From Camellia lanceoleosa (taxonomy: Eukaryota; Streptophyta; Magnoliopsida; Ericales; Theaceae), in assembly GCA_025200525.1 (NCBI GenBank), contig CM045761.1, forward strand, positions 103,947,321-104,011,320: a DNA stretch of 64,000 nucleotides, written 5' to 3'. The translations under genes and the position numbers were made by a program. The notes beneath the pieces are model-generated. The model had not been told where the DNA came from. It saw only the letters and a program-made list of their open reading frames with translations, and searched no databases. Positions 11,569 to 23,473 of this stretch are shown here, one piece after another; positions within the stretch are counted from its first letter, which is position 1, and the number at the start of each line of letters is the position of its first letter.

Positions 11569-14039
11569 TGTAATAACCCCAACCCATGATTAATAGATAA
11601 TCCATGATTAAGTATGCCTAATAAGTAATTGAGATGAAATTCTGAATTAATTGCATATGTGTTGTATTATTTGTGTTCATATCTGTCTATCGTAGAAAGA
11701 TCTGTTTATGTTTCTATTTTGTTCTGCGAATTGAAGGCCTTATCGGCATCCGATCACGGAAGTGACTAGATTTTTATGTTATTTGGGATTTTTAGAATTT
11801 TATGGTGGGTTTAATTGAAATTTGATTTGGAGCGATTAAATTAGAATAATTAGTGTCCATTTGATTAGCTTTAATTAAACTCTCTAATCAAACCTATATA
11901 AGGCTCCTATATACCTCAACTCATCTCTTTTCTTCATCACATCTTTGAGCCTACACAAACAAGCAAAATGTGAGAGAGAGGAAGAAAAGACCAAGAAGGG
12001 TGTGAGATCAAACTTGAGATTGGAAGGAATTTGCTAGAGAATTAAGGGCATTGGCTTGGAAGCTTAAAGATATAGCAAGCTAGAGCCTAAATCAAGAGTG
12101 AGGTAAGGATTTAAGCCTTTAGTTGTGTAATTGAGACATAATACATGAATTCAAGAGGAATTCAAAACAAGAATTAAGCTAGGGAAGAAGAATTAAGAAG
12201 ATTACCATACATATATGCAAATTCTCTTGCATTTAGAGTTGGATTTTGAAAAATTCTCACATGCATGCATTGATCATAGCTTGGTTTTGGAAAGTCATCA
12301 AGTTTCATACCATTTAACCTTGTTTCATCATGTTTTGAAAGCTTTGAAATCAAGAAATTATTCGCATGTTATGTTTCCAACATTTCAACTTTAAGTGTGC
12401 ACAATTGGCAAGCTTTTGAGCCTTGATTTCATGAAATGATGTTTAATTCTCAATGTTTTACAAGTTTATACATGTTTTCTTAAGCTTTTGGTCCAAAAAG
12501 ATGTGTTTTGTAGCTTTGAATTTGGGTTTTGAACTTAGAAGAGCAATCTGGAAATTCCAGATTCTACCTCTCTGTTCGAGTGATAGAATCTACACTCGAG
12601 CGACCACGCATATTTTTGTACTTCTACTCGAGCGATCAAAAGTTGGCTCGAGCGTAAATTGCATGCTCTCAGAAGTTTACATGTTTTGCAGACCGCTCGA
12701 GCGACAAGAGTTATGCTCGAGCGAGGACTTCAATCTTACGCTCGAGTGACTGTCGAGCGACTGTTAAGCAATCGTTGAGCGGAAAAATCAAGCAACCAGT
12801 ACTTTGGCAAAGTTTACAGACCGCTCGAGCGAAGGAAGTTGCGCTTGAGCGAGACCCCTGTTTTCAGCATATTTGACTAAGTGTTTTCAAATGCATTTTA
12901 GCATCCTCATTGCATCCTAGGCATTCCTAAGCCAAGATTAAGACATAATAGTGAGGATAAAACTTAGAAACACACTAAGAACGAAACGTAATGAGTTAAG
13001 TATATTCCGACCATGTGTTTCAATGTGTATCTGCTATGTGTTGTGTAGGTCAGGTGTCATAGACTATCTGAATCGCCCACTTTCTCTATTTTGCTATCGG
13101 AGCCATCAGTGAGTAATAACTCCATAAAGTTATGTTTGAATTTAATTATTTTTTGATGATATGAAATGATCAGTTTTCTGAAATGCTATGTTTTGTATGA
13201 ATGAATGATTGTCTAAGTTTCTTAAATGTATTCATGGCATCCTTAGTATCATATGATATGCGTCCCTTAATGGATTATCGGAAACGTCTCTGTGCACATG
13301 AGTCATCGGAATGCCTTATAGCTGTCCCTTTATGGGTCATCGGAATGCCTTCACGGCCGTCCCTTCATGGGTTATCGGATTTGTTAACGCTAATGGATGT
13401 ACCACGTACTGTCATGTGAAATGTATGAACTGTGAAAACGAATATGATTATATATATGACGGAAAAATGCTTGAATCGTGTTATCGTACGTTGAAAAACC
13501 GTGCCATCGTACGTTGGTTCAAATAATGACGGAATAATTCTTTGACATCTAATTATGTACAAAACTCTGTTTCTGTATGGACATCATTCAGTAAACCTTT
13601 ACTTTGTTATTATTCACTGGGCTTCTGCTCACTATTTATATTATGTATGTAGGTGAGCAGTGACTAGGCCTAAGCTGTTGCCTGGTGTCTCTGTTTGTCA
13701 GCCAGCTGTTGTAACTCCCGAGGAGGTTCCCTTTTGTAATCAAATCAAGTTTATGTGACACATTATGAGCAAGTTTCTTTTGATTATTATATCTGTATTT
13801 TGGGCAAGTCCCCTTTGACTTTATTTGTGTATATGGGTGACGGAAGGCTACCATATCTATGATGTCACAGGTGTATATATAAGTTTTATTTTCAAAATTT
13901 CTATCCCATATATGTCAACACAGCTCTATGGACTATGTATGTTTTATATATTGCTTCCGCAGCCTCTTATTGAATGTTAATCTGTTTGGAGGCCTTAGGT
14001 AATCTAAGGATTACTGACCAGTTACGACACTAAACCTAT
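11569..14039 (+). mobile_element. Candidate solo LTR or LTR-like insertion
   Basis: Starts TGTAATAACCCC, a common plant LTR opening, and could end at GTTACGACA (14039). It has a TATA box (TATATAAG, 11895-11902), then a GA-rich leader and a GAGGTAAGG donor-like site near 12100. A cluster of CTCGAGCGA motifs lies at 12560-12860. No coding domain is present. The flanking 5-mers (GGTAT and CTAAA) do not match, so no target duplication supports these limits. It appears to split the Tat-like remnant whose antisense ORF ends at 11250 and whose polypurine tract is at 14101. Confidence 0.45.
13255..13385 (+). repeat. Short tandem repeat inside the LTR-like segment
   Basis: Three to four degenerate copies of a unit of about 43 bp built on GTCCCTTNATGG(G/A)T(T/C)ATCGGAA. 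Overlapping small ORFs in two frames come from the repeat. Confidence 0.7.
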
Positions 14040-14100
14040 AGAGACGAGTTTGGGTCATGGCAGATATAAATGCTTCGGCAACCTCCCAAGATCAGCCACC

Positions 14101-14861
14101 AAAGGGGGGCAATTGTGGAAGGAAAAAAATATAAGCCCAGTCCCAAGCCTAGTCACGACAGCCTAAGCCAAAAATGAAAAGCCTAAACGCATCCCTTGAA
14201 GCTCACAAAGGACAATTAACAACAACTTGCCAGTTAATTAAGGCATATGGGGGACAAAGTTATTATAAAAGATAGCCTTCTAGAAGACCAAATCTGCTAA
14301 GTAAAGGAGGGGTGTTGGATAAACTTTTATCCAAGGATATGGAGCACAGAACAAATAAGACTATAATATAGGCTGGGCCTAATGAGAAGCGAAATCATTC
14401 GATCAGTTTAATCCTACGGACGTGACGCTTGGCAAGTTGGCCATTGACATCCGATATCATCTGAACCATCTATACACTAATGATCCAATAATCACAGGCA
14501 AAGCATACTTAGCAAGTTTCGAGACCAAAGCCAAGTTTGGACAGAACCCTTTGATCAAAGCAAGATCCAACGGATGAGGTTTGAGCTAGAATAACTATAA
14601 AAGGGTAGGCAAATAAGGCATTAGAGACAAGTAAGTGGGTCCTATTTAACCCAATTAAAACTCAATCAAAACCTATACTAGAAATATTTTCTTTTTATAC
14701 TACATACCATGGTTGATCATTGTACTAACTTGATTATCAGAGGGTCCTCCCAACCAACCTTGGTTGAAAGTGATCACTGACATTTGGTTTCTCTTCGCAG
14801 AGTGCAAAGGATCGGGCGCATCATCTCGCTTTTCCTGTGGATATAATTTCACCTTTCACAT
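14101..14861 (+). repeat. Polypurine tract and 3' LTR of a Tat-like remnant
   Basis: AAAGGGGGGCAAT at 14101-14113 is a good polypurine tract, and TGTGGAAGG follows at once as an LTR start. A TATA box (TATAAAAG) lies at 14596-14603. The downstream text (ACTTGATTATCAGAGGGTCC) resembles the matching position in the LTRs at 2111 and 20997 (TTGA...CGTCGGAGTGC). The right end is uncertain, and CACCTTTCACA near 14861 is only a guess. No second LTR, PBS or target duplication was found, so this is a truncated end. Confidence 0.55.
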
Positions 14862-15499
14862 GTATATTTAATATTTTTATATTTCTATATATATAACTCG
14901 GGTTTCAAATTGCTTGATGTCTTTGTACAAATCTATCCAAATTTAATTCAGACTTTTGAATTTTTGTCCAAGCTCGTACCAAATTCAAAAATATCTTACC
15001 CGAATCCTTAAAAAAATTGGACTGGGCTTTGAGTTGTTCGAATTGAACCTGTCCAAATTACATCCTTACATTTTAGTAGTCTTTGTTGGACAATATTTTT
15101 TCAGCAGTCTGCTCATGTGAGGCTTTCTGGTGTTCGTCTTGAGTTTTAGTATGTTGGTGTTCTATTGCTTTGGTTAGTTGCAGAAGTCTTGAATTAAGTG
15201 CGTAGGTGTGGTTTTGGGTGTATTCATTTTGTTTTAGTAGTGTTTGTTTGGCTTGGCTTGGGATTCTCTCTTGATTTGCTTGGGGCTTAATCTAATTTTT
15301 TTAGATTGTGCTTCTTAAGCAATTATGTTTTGAGAAAGTTTGCTAACCCGACTTATTCATCTAGAATTTTTTGGGTAGGTGATTGTGTGGTGGATATTAA
15401 TTTGTATAGTGTGGGGTTTATGTGGGGTCTATGTAAGGTATGGTGGAGATTAATTTTTAGGCAATTTTTAGGTAGATAAGGGTAGATTTATAGTATTAG
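14862..15499. other. No gene seen
   Basis: AT-rich to T-rich intergenic DNA with no open frame, repeat or signal that I can support. Confidence 0.5.
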
Positions 15500-16291
15500 G
15501 TGGAGTTTGGTAAAGTTGAAAACTAAAAAACTGAAGACTAAAAATTAAATATTAAAAACTGAATGATGAATTTTTTAAACTACAGAGTTGTTTGATAAAA
15601 ATTTAAGTGCTAAACTAAAAATAAGTTATTTGATATATATAAGATCAAATTTAAAATTTATTATTTTCAAATTATATATTTCAATTTTTATATTGTGATG
15701 GTGGTGGTGGTGGTGGTGGTGGTAGTGGCAGTAGTGGTAGCGGTGGTAGTGGCGATAGCGATGGTAGTATTAGGGAAATGATGGTGGTACTTATGACAAT
15801 AATGATAATGGTAATGAAGGTGGTGGTGGTGGTGGTAGCAATAGTAGTGGTGGTGGTGGTGGTGGTGGTGGTAGCTATAGGGGTAGCGGTAATAGTATTA
15901 GTGGTGGTGGTAATGGTAGTGGTAGCAAAATGGTGGTGGTTGTGATGGTGGTGGTAGTAATGTTAGCGGTGGTGGTGGTAGTGGCATGGTGGTGGCGGTA
16001 CGTAGTAGTGATAGTGATGGTGGTGATAATGGTAAAAATGGTATGATAGTAGTGGTTGTGGTGATAGTAATGAGTTTATAATAGTATAAATTGGTATTTA
16101 TATTCAGTATTTATAAATTTAGTCAAAACTAAGTAGTTTCATAAGGTTTAAAATTTTCTTAAGTATTAGCCTACATTTTAAGAGAGATTTAAATTTTTAA
16201 GTGATATCAATTATGATTATCAAATGAGTTTAATTGATTATTACTTAATGCATTCAGTTTTAAGTACTGATTCAGATTATCAAACACTCCC
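15500..16291. mobile_element. hAT-type MITE candidate with an internal GGT repeat
   Basis: The left end (GGTGGAGTTTGGTAAAG) and the reverse complement of the right end (AGGGAGTGTTTGATAATC, 16274-16291) are imperfect inverted repeats of the kind common in plant hAT-type MITEs. Sub-terminal sequences also resemble each other (TTTGATAA followed by AAGTNCTNAA). No transposase is present. An 8-bp target duplication could not be confirmed. Confidence 0.4.
15697..16075. repeat. (GGT)n-rich trinucleotide repeat
   Basis: About 380 bases of GGT/AGT/GAT triplets with long pure GGT runs (15700-15722, 15849-15871). It is an expanded and diverged microsatellite. Although triplet-based, it has no start-to-stop frame of note. 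Confidence 0.9.
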
Positions 16292-17361
16292 TTACTCTTA
16301 TATTTTTCTCAAACTTGTCAATGTAATTTGTTGTACAGCTTGTATTACTTATTTTTTCATAAATTTTATTTTGCCATTAAAAAAAAAAAAAAAAAAAAAA
16401 ACTCCATGATGTTCATATTTATCATCGTGTTCTTAAGATTGAGATGAAACCATAGCTGATTAATTAATTAATTAAAATCTTTGTATTGTATTTTTTAATT
16501 TTGATGTAGATTGGATATACAAAAAATTTCATTCATTATTTATATTTAATTTCTACTATTGAGAATGTATAATTATATAATATATATATATATATTTTTG
16601 TTGTTGTATCTATATCACAATTTAGTATAGACAATTATTTAAGGAATAAAAGTGAAATTAATCATTCACTATATAATATTGACAGAAACTCTTACATAAG
16701 AAGTTATAAATCCAAACTTTAAGAATAGATCAATAATTAAAATTTCATTATATATTTTCTCTTCATTGTCTAATGTCATTTAAGACACTCAATTATTACT
16801 GCAACTTCAAAGTTGTTCGGCAAAATGTTTGGTAAAAGTATATAGAAAAGTATTCTTTTATTTTATCTGACTAATTTAGTTGTAACCATATTCTTTATTT
16901 TAGCTAACTAATCAAATTAATTTAATTAATTTTTTAAAAGAAAAATACTATAAACATAAATATATATATACATATATGTATATATATATACAACGTGTTC
17001 AGGTAGTGCTGACGTGGTTGTTGATGTGATATTTACAAATATCTTTTTATATATTATTAAATTATTTTTTAAAATAATATTTTTATACGATTATATTTAT
17101 AAACGATCATATTCTTTTAACGGTAATATTTTTAAACGATAAAATGGGCTGAAATAAAGAAGAAACAACAAGCAGATGATAGGGAAATCTTTTACTTAAT
17201 TAGCAGTGGATGCTAGTTACTTGTGGACCGCCAAAATAAAATAAAATGCCTCTTATAATGTAAACCCATTAAAAGAAGACAAAGTAACTTCACTAACAAA
17301 AAAATAAACAAAAATAAAAAACCTCATACCTCTCTCATCTCCTCCCTTCGAGTTGAATTCG
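16292..17361. other. AT-rich intergenic DNA
   Basis: Contains a poly(A) run at 16379-16400, TA-dinucleotide runs near 16578-16596 and 16961-16990, and no gene. Confidence 0.6.
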
Positions 17362-18224
17362 GATCCTCTCCAGCCAAAGACTCCCACCGGTCCTCCTGTC
17401 AACGGCTACGATTTGGCCACGTGGCCAAATGAAGATCTACGGCTCAGATAAAAAAAAAAAAAAATTTTGAATTTCTTTCCTTCTTCAACACAGCAGCAGT
17501 AGCTTCCAAAGCTTCATTCCGCTTCACTTTTTTCCCTCCCTCTTCAGCTTTGTGAATGGCGACGGCATCTCGTGACACCGACGACGGCGAATCCAAGTCG
17601 GCGGCGAACATCGGTGGGCTCTCCCTCTGTCTTACTCCGAAGATTTAGACTGCGATTTGAGCCGCGATTGGAGCCGGAGAGACCACCAAATAATTTGTCT
17701 TAAAAAAAAAAATTTGTTGTTCCCCCCAAATAATTTCTTGCCCTTTCCCGTCCTTCACCAGAGATGAAGGAAATCTGAGATGGAGAGACCACAATTTTAG
17801 GATACATACATGGATTGCTCTGTTTTTGTATCCAACTTGGAATGTAATAAAGATGAAGGTCTGGTTTTGGAGGTAGAGCAACAAAGTAATTTGCCATTGA
17901 TGGTTTTGGGTTGATTCCAGTTGAAAAAAATCAAAGTAATTTCTGAAATGTTGAAAGCAAATTGTGAGAAGTTTTGGTTATAGAAATCTCTACCACCAAA
18001 ATCTTTGCTTTTGCCCAAAACAATGACCAATCTCTATCACCAAATGTTTAGTGAAATGGAAAAAAGCCATTGGAAGTCACATCATGTTGAACGAAAGAAT
18101 GACAGAAATTCAATTTATTTATTTATTTTTATTTTATCTGAGCCGTAGATCTTCATTTGAGTGACGTGGCCAAATCGTGGCCGTTGACAGGAGGACCGGT
18201 GGGAGTCTTTGGCTGGAGAGGATC
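17362..18224. mobile_element. Non-autonomous Mutator-like element (Pack-MULE candidate)
   Basis: Long terminal inverted repeats: 17362-17453 and the reverse complement of 18132-18224 agree over about 92 bases, starting GATCCTCTCCAGCCAAAGAC, with only a few differences. Long TIRs with a short non-transposase interior are typical of Mutator-like elements. The flanking 9-mers TTGAATTCG and TTGACTCCT agree at 6 of 9 bases, which could be an eroded 9-bp target duplication. The interior holds a GC-richer, gene-like segment (17500-17650) unlike the AT-rich surroundings, as in Pack-MULEs that carry host gene pieces. Confidence 0.75.
17556..17648 (+). CDS. 30-residue gene-fragment ORF inside the Mutator-like element
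   Basis: The ATG at 17556 sits in a reasonable plant start context after a pyrimidine-rich leader (TTTTTTCCCTCCCTCTTCAG). It opens MATASRDTDDGESKSAANIG and ends at TAG 17646-17648. GC content is much higher than on either side, and the Ala/Asp/Ser-rich start looks like the N-terminus of an ordinary host protein. I do not recognise the parent gene. It is probably a captured first exon rather than a working gene. The leader and start codon inside a transposon are the reason to list it. Confidence 0.45.
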   Translation: MATASRDTDDGESKSAANIGGLSLCLTPKI

Positions 18225-19933
18225 TTGACTCCTTGGAGTTGTTATTTAGAAGACAAAAAGATTAGTCACGACAAAGCCTGAACACCTCGTGAGTAAAAAA
18301 CCCATATAATATGAATTAATAAAAGTAATTCAATAGAAAACAAAGAATTGCTATATATTTTGAATTAATCTAGGACACTTGGGCCAAATCTTAAATTTTT
18401 GAAAAATATTAATGGTCTCAAATTTTCTATAAAATTTCTTTCAAATATTTATATAGGTGTGGATCTCACATGAATGTAAGAATCACATCTATGTAAATGT
18501 TTGGTATAAAATTTTGTATTCCTTGCATTGCTCTAAATTTTTAGACTCCTTTGAGACAATAGTACAGGCATTAGACTTTTCACGTCAAAATGATACATTT
18601 CTACAGAGATTTTTTTATTTTTTATTTTTATGACTGAATATCCGAGTTAACTTACACGCATCTCTACTAAATCCTAAACCCTTTGAGAACTTTAAAATAC
18701 AATAATTTGAGTTTTATAAATTCATTTTTAATATAATTGATATTTTGAATTAATTTTTTCGAGATATTTCAAATAAAATTTATGTTGAATATGAAATTCA
18801 AAAATATATTCTATTTGTGCAATTTTAAATTTAAAAACGAGACAAATATTTATATCTATGCACTAGGAACATATATACTTTTAAATTAAAAATAGAGACA
18901 AATATGTGCACTTTTGAATCCTTTTGTATAAAAATTGGGAATATATGTCTATTTGAGCATAAAAAAATTAGACAAATAGCTATATCTATCCCCTTTCAAA
19001 TCACTTTTAAATAATAAAAAATTGGGACAGTGTCACAAATAGATATATCTATGTACTTTTAAACATTTTTAGATTAAAAAATAGAGATAAATATATGAAA
19101 AAACTGCAAATAAGTGATATTTTTACAAAATATTTACTAATTCAAGGAAGAACTTATAAGTTTAATTATTAAAATTGATAATTTATTTTACCTATTTATA
19201 AATATTAGTGCAATTTCCCTAAATATATAATCATAAATTTAACCATAATACACCTAAAAATGAAAAGATGTCATAAATTTTCCTTGCCATAGCATGGTAT
19301 GTGTTTCTCCTTATAACCAACAAAGCTCAATTCTTGAACCTCCGCCTCAAAACAATCTACAATATGGATTTTTCACAAAAATTTCCATAATTTGCTAAAA
19401 CCCTTCACATCCTATACGAATTTTTTTTTTTTTTTAAAATTTTTAAAATTTTTTTATGTGATATGATAAGTTTGATGGGTCCTACCCAAATTGTGGTAAT
19501 TTTCATTGCATATTTATAATAGAAAGATTTTATTACATTATTCAATAATAAGTGTAATGATTTTTTAAATTTAAAACAATTATAAATTTTCATTTCTATT
19601 TCATAGTCATTAAATATGTAATGAAAATCTTTTATTATATACATGAAATGAAGATGATCAAGTCCATCCTACTCATACAGATTAAATTAGTAAACTACAT
19701 GTAAATACAATGTTATGATGAATAGAATATTTCTATATATATATATATATATAAAACAGCATACTGATTATTTATTACAGTACATGGGAAATAGTAAATA
19801 AGTGTCAACGTCGATAATAATAAAATAAAAACACCAAATGAGCGCATATCACTCTCTATAAGATTGAGTTTATATTATATTGATAACAAGTAGATTGATT
19901 GATTTATTAATTGAGGAGGATAAGGATGAGGAA
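18225..19933. other. AT-rich intergenic DNA with degenerate repeats
   Basis: At 18820-19100 a loose, diverged repeat of about 70 bases recurs (AGACAAATA...TATATCTAT...CTTTTAAA). A TA run lies at 19732-19753. No convincing gene. By position 19700-19933 may be the 3' flank of the GASA gene. Confidence 0.5.
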
Positions 19934-20115
19934 CTAAGGGCACTTGGGTTTGTGGCCGTGGGTTTTGAGGGAGGCATAACAGGGACAAGCATTCTTGTTG
20001 CCGTAGGTACCAGGTGGGACGCAATGACATCTCATGCAACACGTTTTGCATGCCCTGTTGCACACCTTCTTTCTCGACGCCTCTCTGCATCTCCTCGAGC
20101 ATGCATAGTTGCAAT
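19934..20115 (-). CDS. Snakin/GASA peptide gene, last exon (partial)
   Basis: The exon opens right after a good splice acceptor (AATGAAACAG|AT) and runs to TAG. It encodes about 60 residues with all 12 cysteines of the GASA domain in the family spacing: CNYAC, RRC, KKVC, RAC, TCC, RC, HC, the conserved VPPGTYGN, CPCYASL and a terminal KCP. Members are small secreted cysteine-rich peptides, six disulfides, linked to gibberellin response, growth and defence. A full gene needs upstream exons for a signal peptide and a variable linker. I searched the minus strand from 20116 to about 20996 and found none. Either a long intron extends past the retrotransposon inserted at 20997, or the gene is a fragment. 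The exon itself looks undamaged. Confidence 0.9.
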
Positions 20116-20430
20116 CTGTTTCATTCAATCATCATCATCATCATCATTCATTCAAATCCACGTCCAAGTTTCAATTTTTACAATCAAACAGCAAATGTGA
20201 ACAAACTACTAGTAATAATTATCTCAGAATATTTGTGTAGATTGTAGAGCAGAGAATAAGGGACTGATATTGGTGACTGGCAAGAGTGGAGATAGGATAA
20301 AGGGGAAAAGGGAGATTAAGTGTGGGATGCAATTCGGAGATGACTATGGGTCATGGCATTTTGTTTCTGGGAAAGATACTGTTTGTCCCAATGCTTTAAA
20401 TAGTATTTCTCACATTTTACACATAAAGTG

Positions 20431-20814
20431 GACGTTTGGGAAGGGACTATTTTAGAAGTTTTTTAGTTTTTTAACTATTTTAATAGGTTATTTTAATTTT
20501 TTTGTTTGGAAAGATAGGATGAATTTTTATTTGAGTTGTTGTATTGAAAAATGTGTTTGAAATGATGTTTAAGGTTGAAATGACAAATTTGTCCCTAACC
20601 TCATTTTTTCCAAAATTGGTCTATAGGGGCTAAAGTGTCATTTCAGCCCATAGGACTAGGCTGGCCCTACCCTCTGCCCACTACCGGCTGCTTTGGTTTT
20701 TGTTTTTTGTGTTTTATTTTTATTTTTATAAATATAAATTACTAGATTAGGGTACTATTTGAGGGGTGTTTTTTTTTTTTTTTTTTAGCCTCAACTTTGG
20801 GTTCCCAAACACCC
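20431..20814. mobile_element. MITE-like element
   Basis: The left end GACGTTTGGGAA and the reverse complement of the right end (GGGTGTTTGGGAA, 20802-20814) form short imperfect terminal inverted repeats. The 384-bp interior is T-rich and has no ORF. No clear target duplication, so the limits are tentative. If real, it lies where upstream exons of the GASA gene would be expected. Confidence 0.35.
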
Positions 20815-20996
20815 GCAAAATGGTCTGTCTAATATATCTTATTCTCTTTTTATTTTTGTATAAAAAAACTTTCGGGATATTGACCAATAAGTCTCATATT
20901 TTGAACTTGTGATCCATATAATCTTATATTTTTTCTTGTAAACCATTTAGTTATTTTAGATGTGTAATAACTCATTTGCCTACCACATTAGAGTAT

Positions 20997-21406
20997 TGTG
21001 GGAGCCGAATATTGTGGGGGCAATAAAGCCGAATAACGGTATGAGGACAATCAAGGACGAAATTTGTATTTGGCTTCATCCTAGACGATCACAGAGCCGA
21101 ATAGTCTAATCGACATTCCAGCCAACCGAACAAAAGCTGAATAAATAAACATACAATGGATTAAGGGTCGACCTGACCTTGAGGCCCAAAGGAAAAATAT
21201 AAATAGAGGAAAATTAGCCAAATAAAGGTATGTGAGAACAAGTTTAACTTGAGATAAGAGCAACCAAGAGAGTATACATTGACTTATCCGTCGGAGTGCT
21301 TATTCCGGCACCCCTGACCGGAGTGTTCATTCTTTTTTAGGTGACTAGCTGAGGATCAAGAGTGTCCTACAGGATCCAGAGAGTATTTCCAAACCACTTC
21401 TCCACA
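20997..21406 (+). repeat. 5' LTR of the Tat element
   Basis: Starts TGTGGGAGCCG and ends CTTCTCCACA, 410 bp. TATA box TATAAATA at 21199-21206. The GTCGGAGTGC motif near 21290 is shared with the LTR at 2111. A second TGTGGG at 21013 is a possible alternative start. No matching 3' LTR is in the window. Confidence 0.75.
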
Positions 21407-21408
21407 AT

Positions 21409-21426
21409 TGGCGCCGTCTGTGGGAA
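21409..21426 (+). other. Primer binding site of the Tat element
   Basis: TGGCGCCGTCTGTGGGAA lies two bases after the LTR end. It is the same PBS as in the LARD-like element. Confidence 0.85.
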
Positions 21427-21441
21427 TACTCCAGCACATCT

Positions 21442-22564
21442 ATGGCGGGCGTGACAAAAGATCCTCTGGTAGTCGTTGATGACCTTACGCCACGAGATGA
21501 TACCACTCTAAGCAACATGCTTGGGCTAGAGAACATTGCCGCACGAAGGGTCTTGAACTTTGACTCAGTTGCCCAGACCTCACCCTCAACATTAGCACAT
21601 AAGACAATGCAAGCGATTATGGATCAGGCAAAGCAAAATGAACAGAGGTTGGAAAACATGATGGCTAAGAACGAGCACCTTCGACAGGATTTGGCTTTGG
21701 AGGTGGAAAAATTCCAACAGGCCGCGCGCCAAGATCCGGGACGACCTTTGAGAAAGGATAGTTGACGACCTTGAATTCGGATACATGATAGTGGCAGTGA
21801 TTTTGACTCATCATCCCCAGAATCCAAAAGGAAAGGATGAGTTGAAGTCTCCAGTTCTTCCAAAAGAAGTCTGCGTGTACGGAATAAGCGAAGAAAAAAT
21901 GATTCAGACGAAGAGGATCAACATGACCCCTTTGTGCGACGGATCGCAAGGGCAGTGCAACCCAAAAAGTTTAAAGCTCCATCGTTCACCTTATACGATG
22001 GACCCCACTGATCACATTCGTCATTATAAGCAAGCCATGACTCTTCATGCAGATGACGAGGCCCTCATGTGTCGAATATTTCCGAGCAGTTTGGGACCGT
22101 TGGTCGTCAGATGGTATTATAAATTGGAACCGGCATCGATTAAGAGCTTTCATCAACTCCAAAAATCCTTCAGGGCAAGGTTCATCACCAATGAAGTCCA
22201 GTCGAAGCAGGCCGATTCTCTCTGGGCAATGCAAATCCAACTAGGGGAAACCCTACGTGCGTATTTGGCGCACTATTGGGAATGCTTTAATCTAGTAGAT
22301 GATGCCTGCAATGACTCCATGGCCATCACCGCTTTTAAAATGGGATTGCATCCTGATAGTGCCCTCCGCAGCTCCTTGACCAGAAGGCCTCCCAAAACAG
22401 TCTGGTCATTGATGAAGAAAGTCGAGAAATACTGCAAAGTGGAGGATGACGCCCTGCGGGTCAAAGCTGGGCACAAGGCCAACAAGACGGCTCCATCTGA
22501 AATCGTTCAGCCGATAAATTATGTACCATCACAGAGTCCTGAACCACAGAATCGGGCTAAATGA
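21442..22564 (+). pseudogene. gag, capsid protein of the Tat element (frameshifted)
   Basis: The start ATG lies 15 bases after the PBS (MAGVTKDPLVV). The N-terminal 107 residues include a Gln/Glu-rich coiled coil (QAKQNEQRLENMMAKN). A stop and a frame change near 21764-21785 separate it from the rest. The second block contains the retrotransposon gag core (PF03732): DPTDHIRHYKQAM at about 21998, FPSSLGPLVVRWYYKL, a FHQLQKSFRARF segment and LRAYLAHYWECF. Gag packages element RNA in cytoplasmic virus-like particles. It ends at TGA 22562, and the linker to the protease region is also broken. No working full-length Gag can be made as read. Confidence 0.88.
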
Positions 22565-23473
22565 AACAAAAGACGAGATTCGCGCTGATCAAATGACCAA
22601 TGTTCACACCGAGCTAATGAATAACTTCAAGTGGATAGCAGGCACATAAGGCGCGCGGACAAGAAATATACGGAGTTGTTGGAGCCAATCAACACGGTTA
22701 TGTCCAAAGTTTAACATCTTCCGTTCTTCAAATGGCCACTCAAGATGGTGGGACCTCCCGACATGAGAAGATGGGATAGGCGGTGTGAATATCACAAAGA
22801 CCACGGTCATGATACTGACAGTTGCTATGCATTGAAAGATCACCTTGAGGAGTTGGTACAAGACGGTCGACTTAAGCAACACGTCCAAAATAACAACTCA
22901 ACCAAAACAGTTGCTTTACAGCAGGATTCACCTCTACTCGGCATAATCCATATGATATACAGCTTGCCGACGGAATCCGCGGTATATACAATTCAGTCGC
23001 ATCCCAACCCCCAAAAGAAAATCACACTAGCGAAACGACCCTATGAAGCTGCGAGTATTACTTTCGATGATTCTGACTTGGCCGGCGTAACGCTCCCCCA
23101 CATTGATCCCTTAGTCATCGAACTACGCGTAAACCGATTTGCCGTTGAACGTGTTCTCATTGACCAGGGGAGCAATTCGGAAGTTATGTACTACAAGACC
23201 TTTCTCAAACTCGACTTCACTGAGTTGGACCTATCTCCAGCTCATTATCCATTATTTGGCTTCAACGCTAATCCGGAATATCCGTTGGGCAAAATTACAA
23301 TACCAGTTTTGGCGGGCTCCCAGTCAGTGGATGTAGAATTTTTGGTTGTCAAACTTCCTTTGCCGTATAATCTCATCATGGGACGAACTTGGCTGCATAC
23401 TATGTCAGCCGTGCCAAGCACTTATCATCAACTACTTCGCTTTTTGACTGAACGTGGCATTGAGCAAATTTGA
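22565..23473 (+). pseudogene. gag zinc-binding region and aspartic protease
   Basis: The open part is 22745-23473. CEYHKDHGHDTDSC (22787 onward) is the zinc-binding CHHC-type motif found at the end of Tat gag proteins. The protease follows: VLIDQGSNSEVMYY has the DQGS active-site form common in this lineage instead of the retroviral DTG/DSG. A LPYNLIMGRTWLH motif closes the fold near 23370. The enzyme cuts the Gag-Pol polyprotein. 22565-22744 is in frame with stops. The stop at 23471 (TGA) lies where the frame should run on into reverse transcriptase. Confidence 0.85.

Noticed and set aside
11569..14039. A certain solo LTR with target duplication
   Set aside because: The flanking 5-mers GGTAT and CTAAA differ, so the limits remain a guess; kept only as a candidate.
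22604..22888. Minus-strand ORFs within gag/pol of the Tat element
   Set aside because: Shadows of the plus-strand coding sequence.
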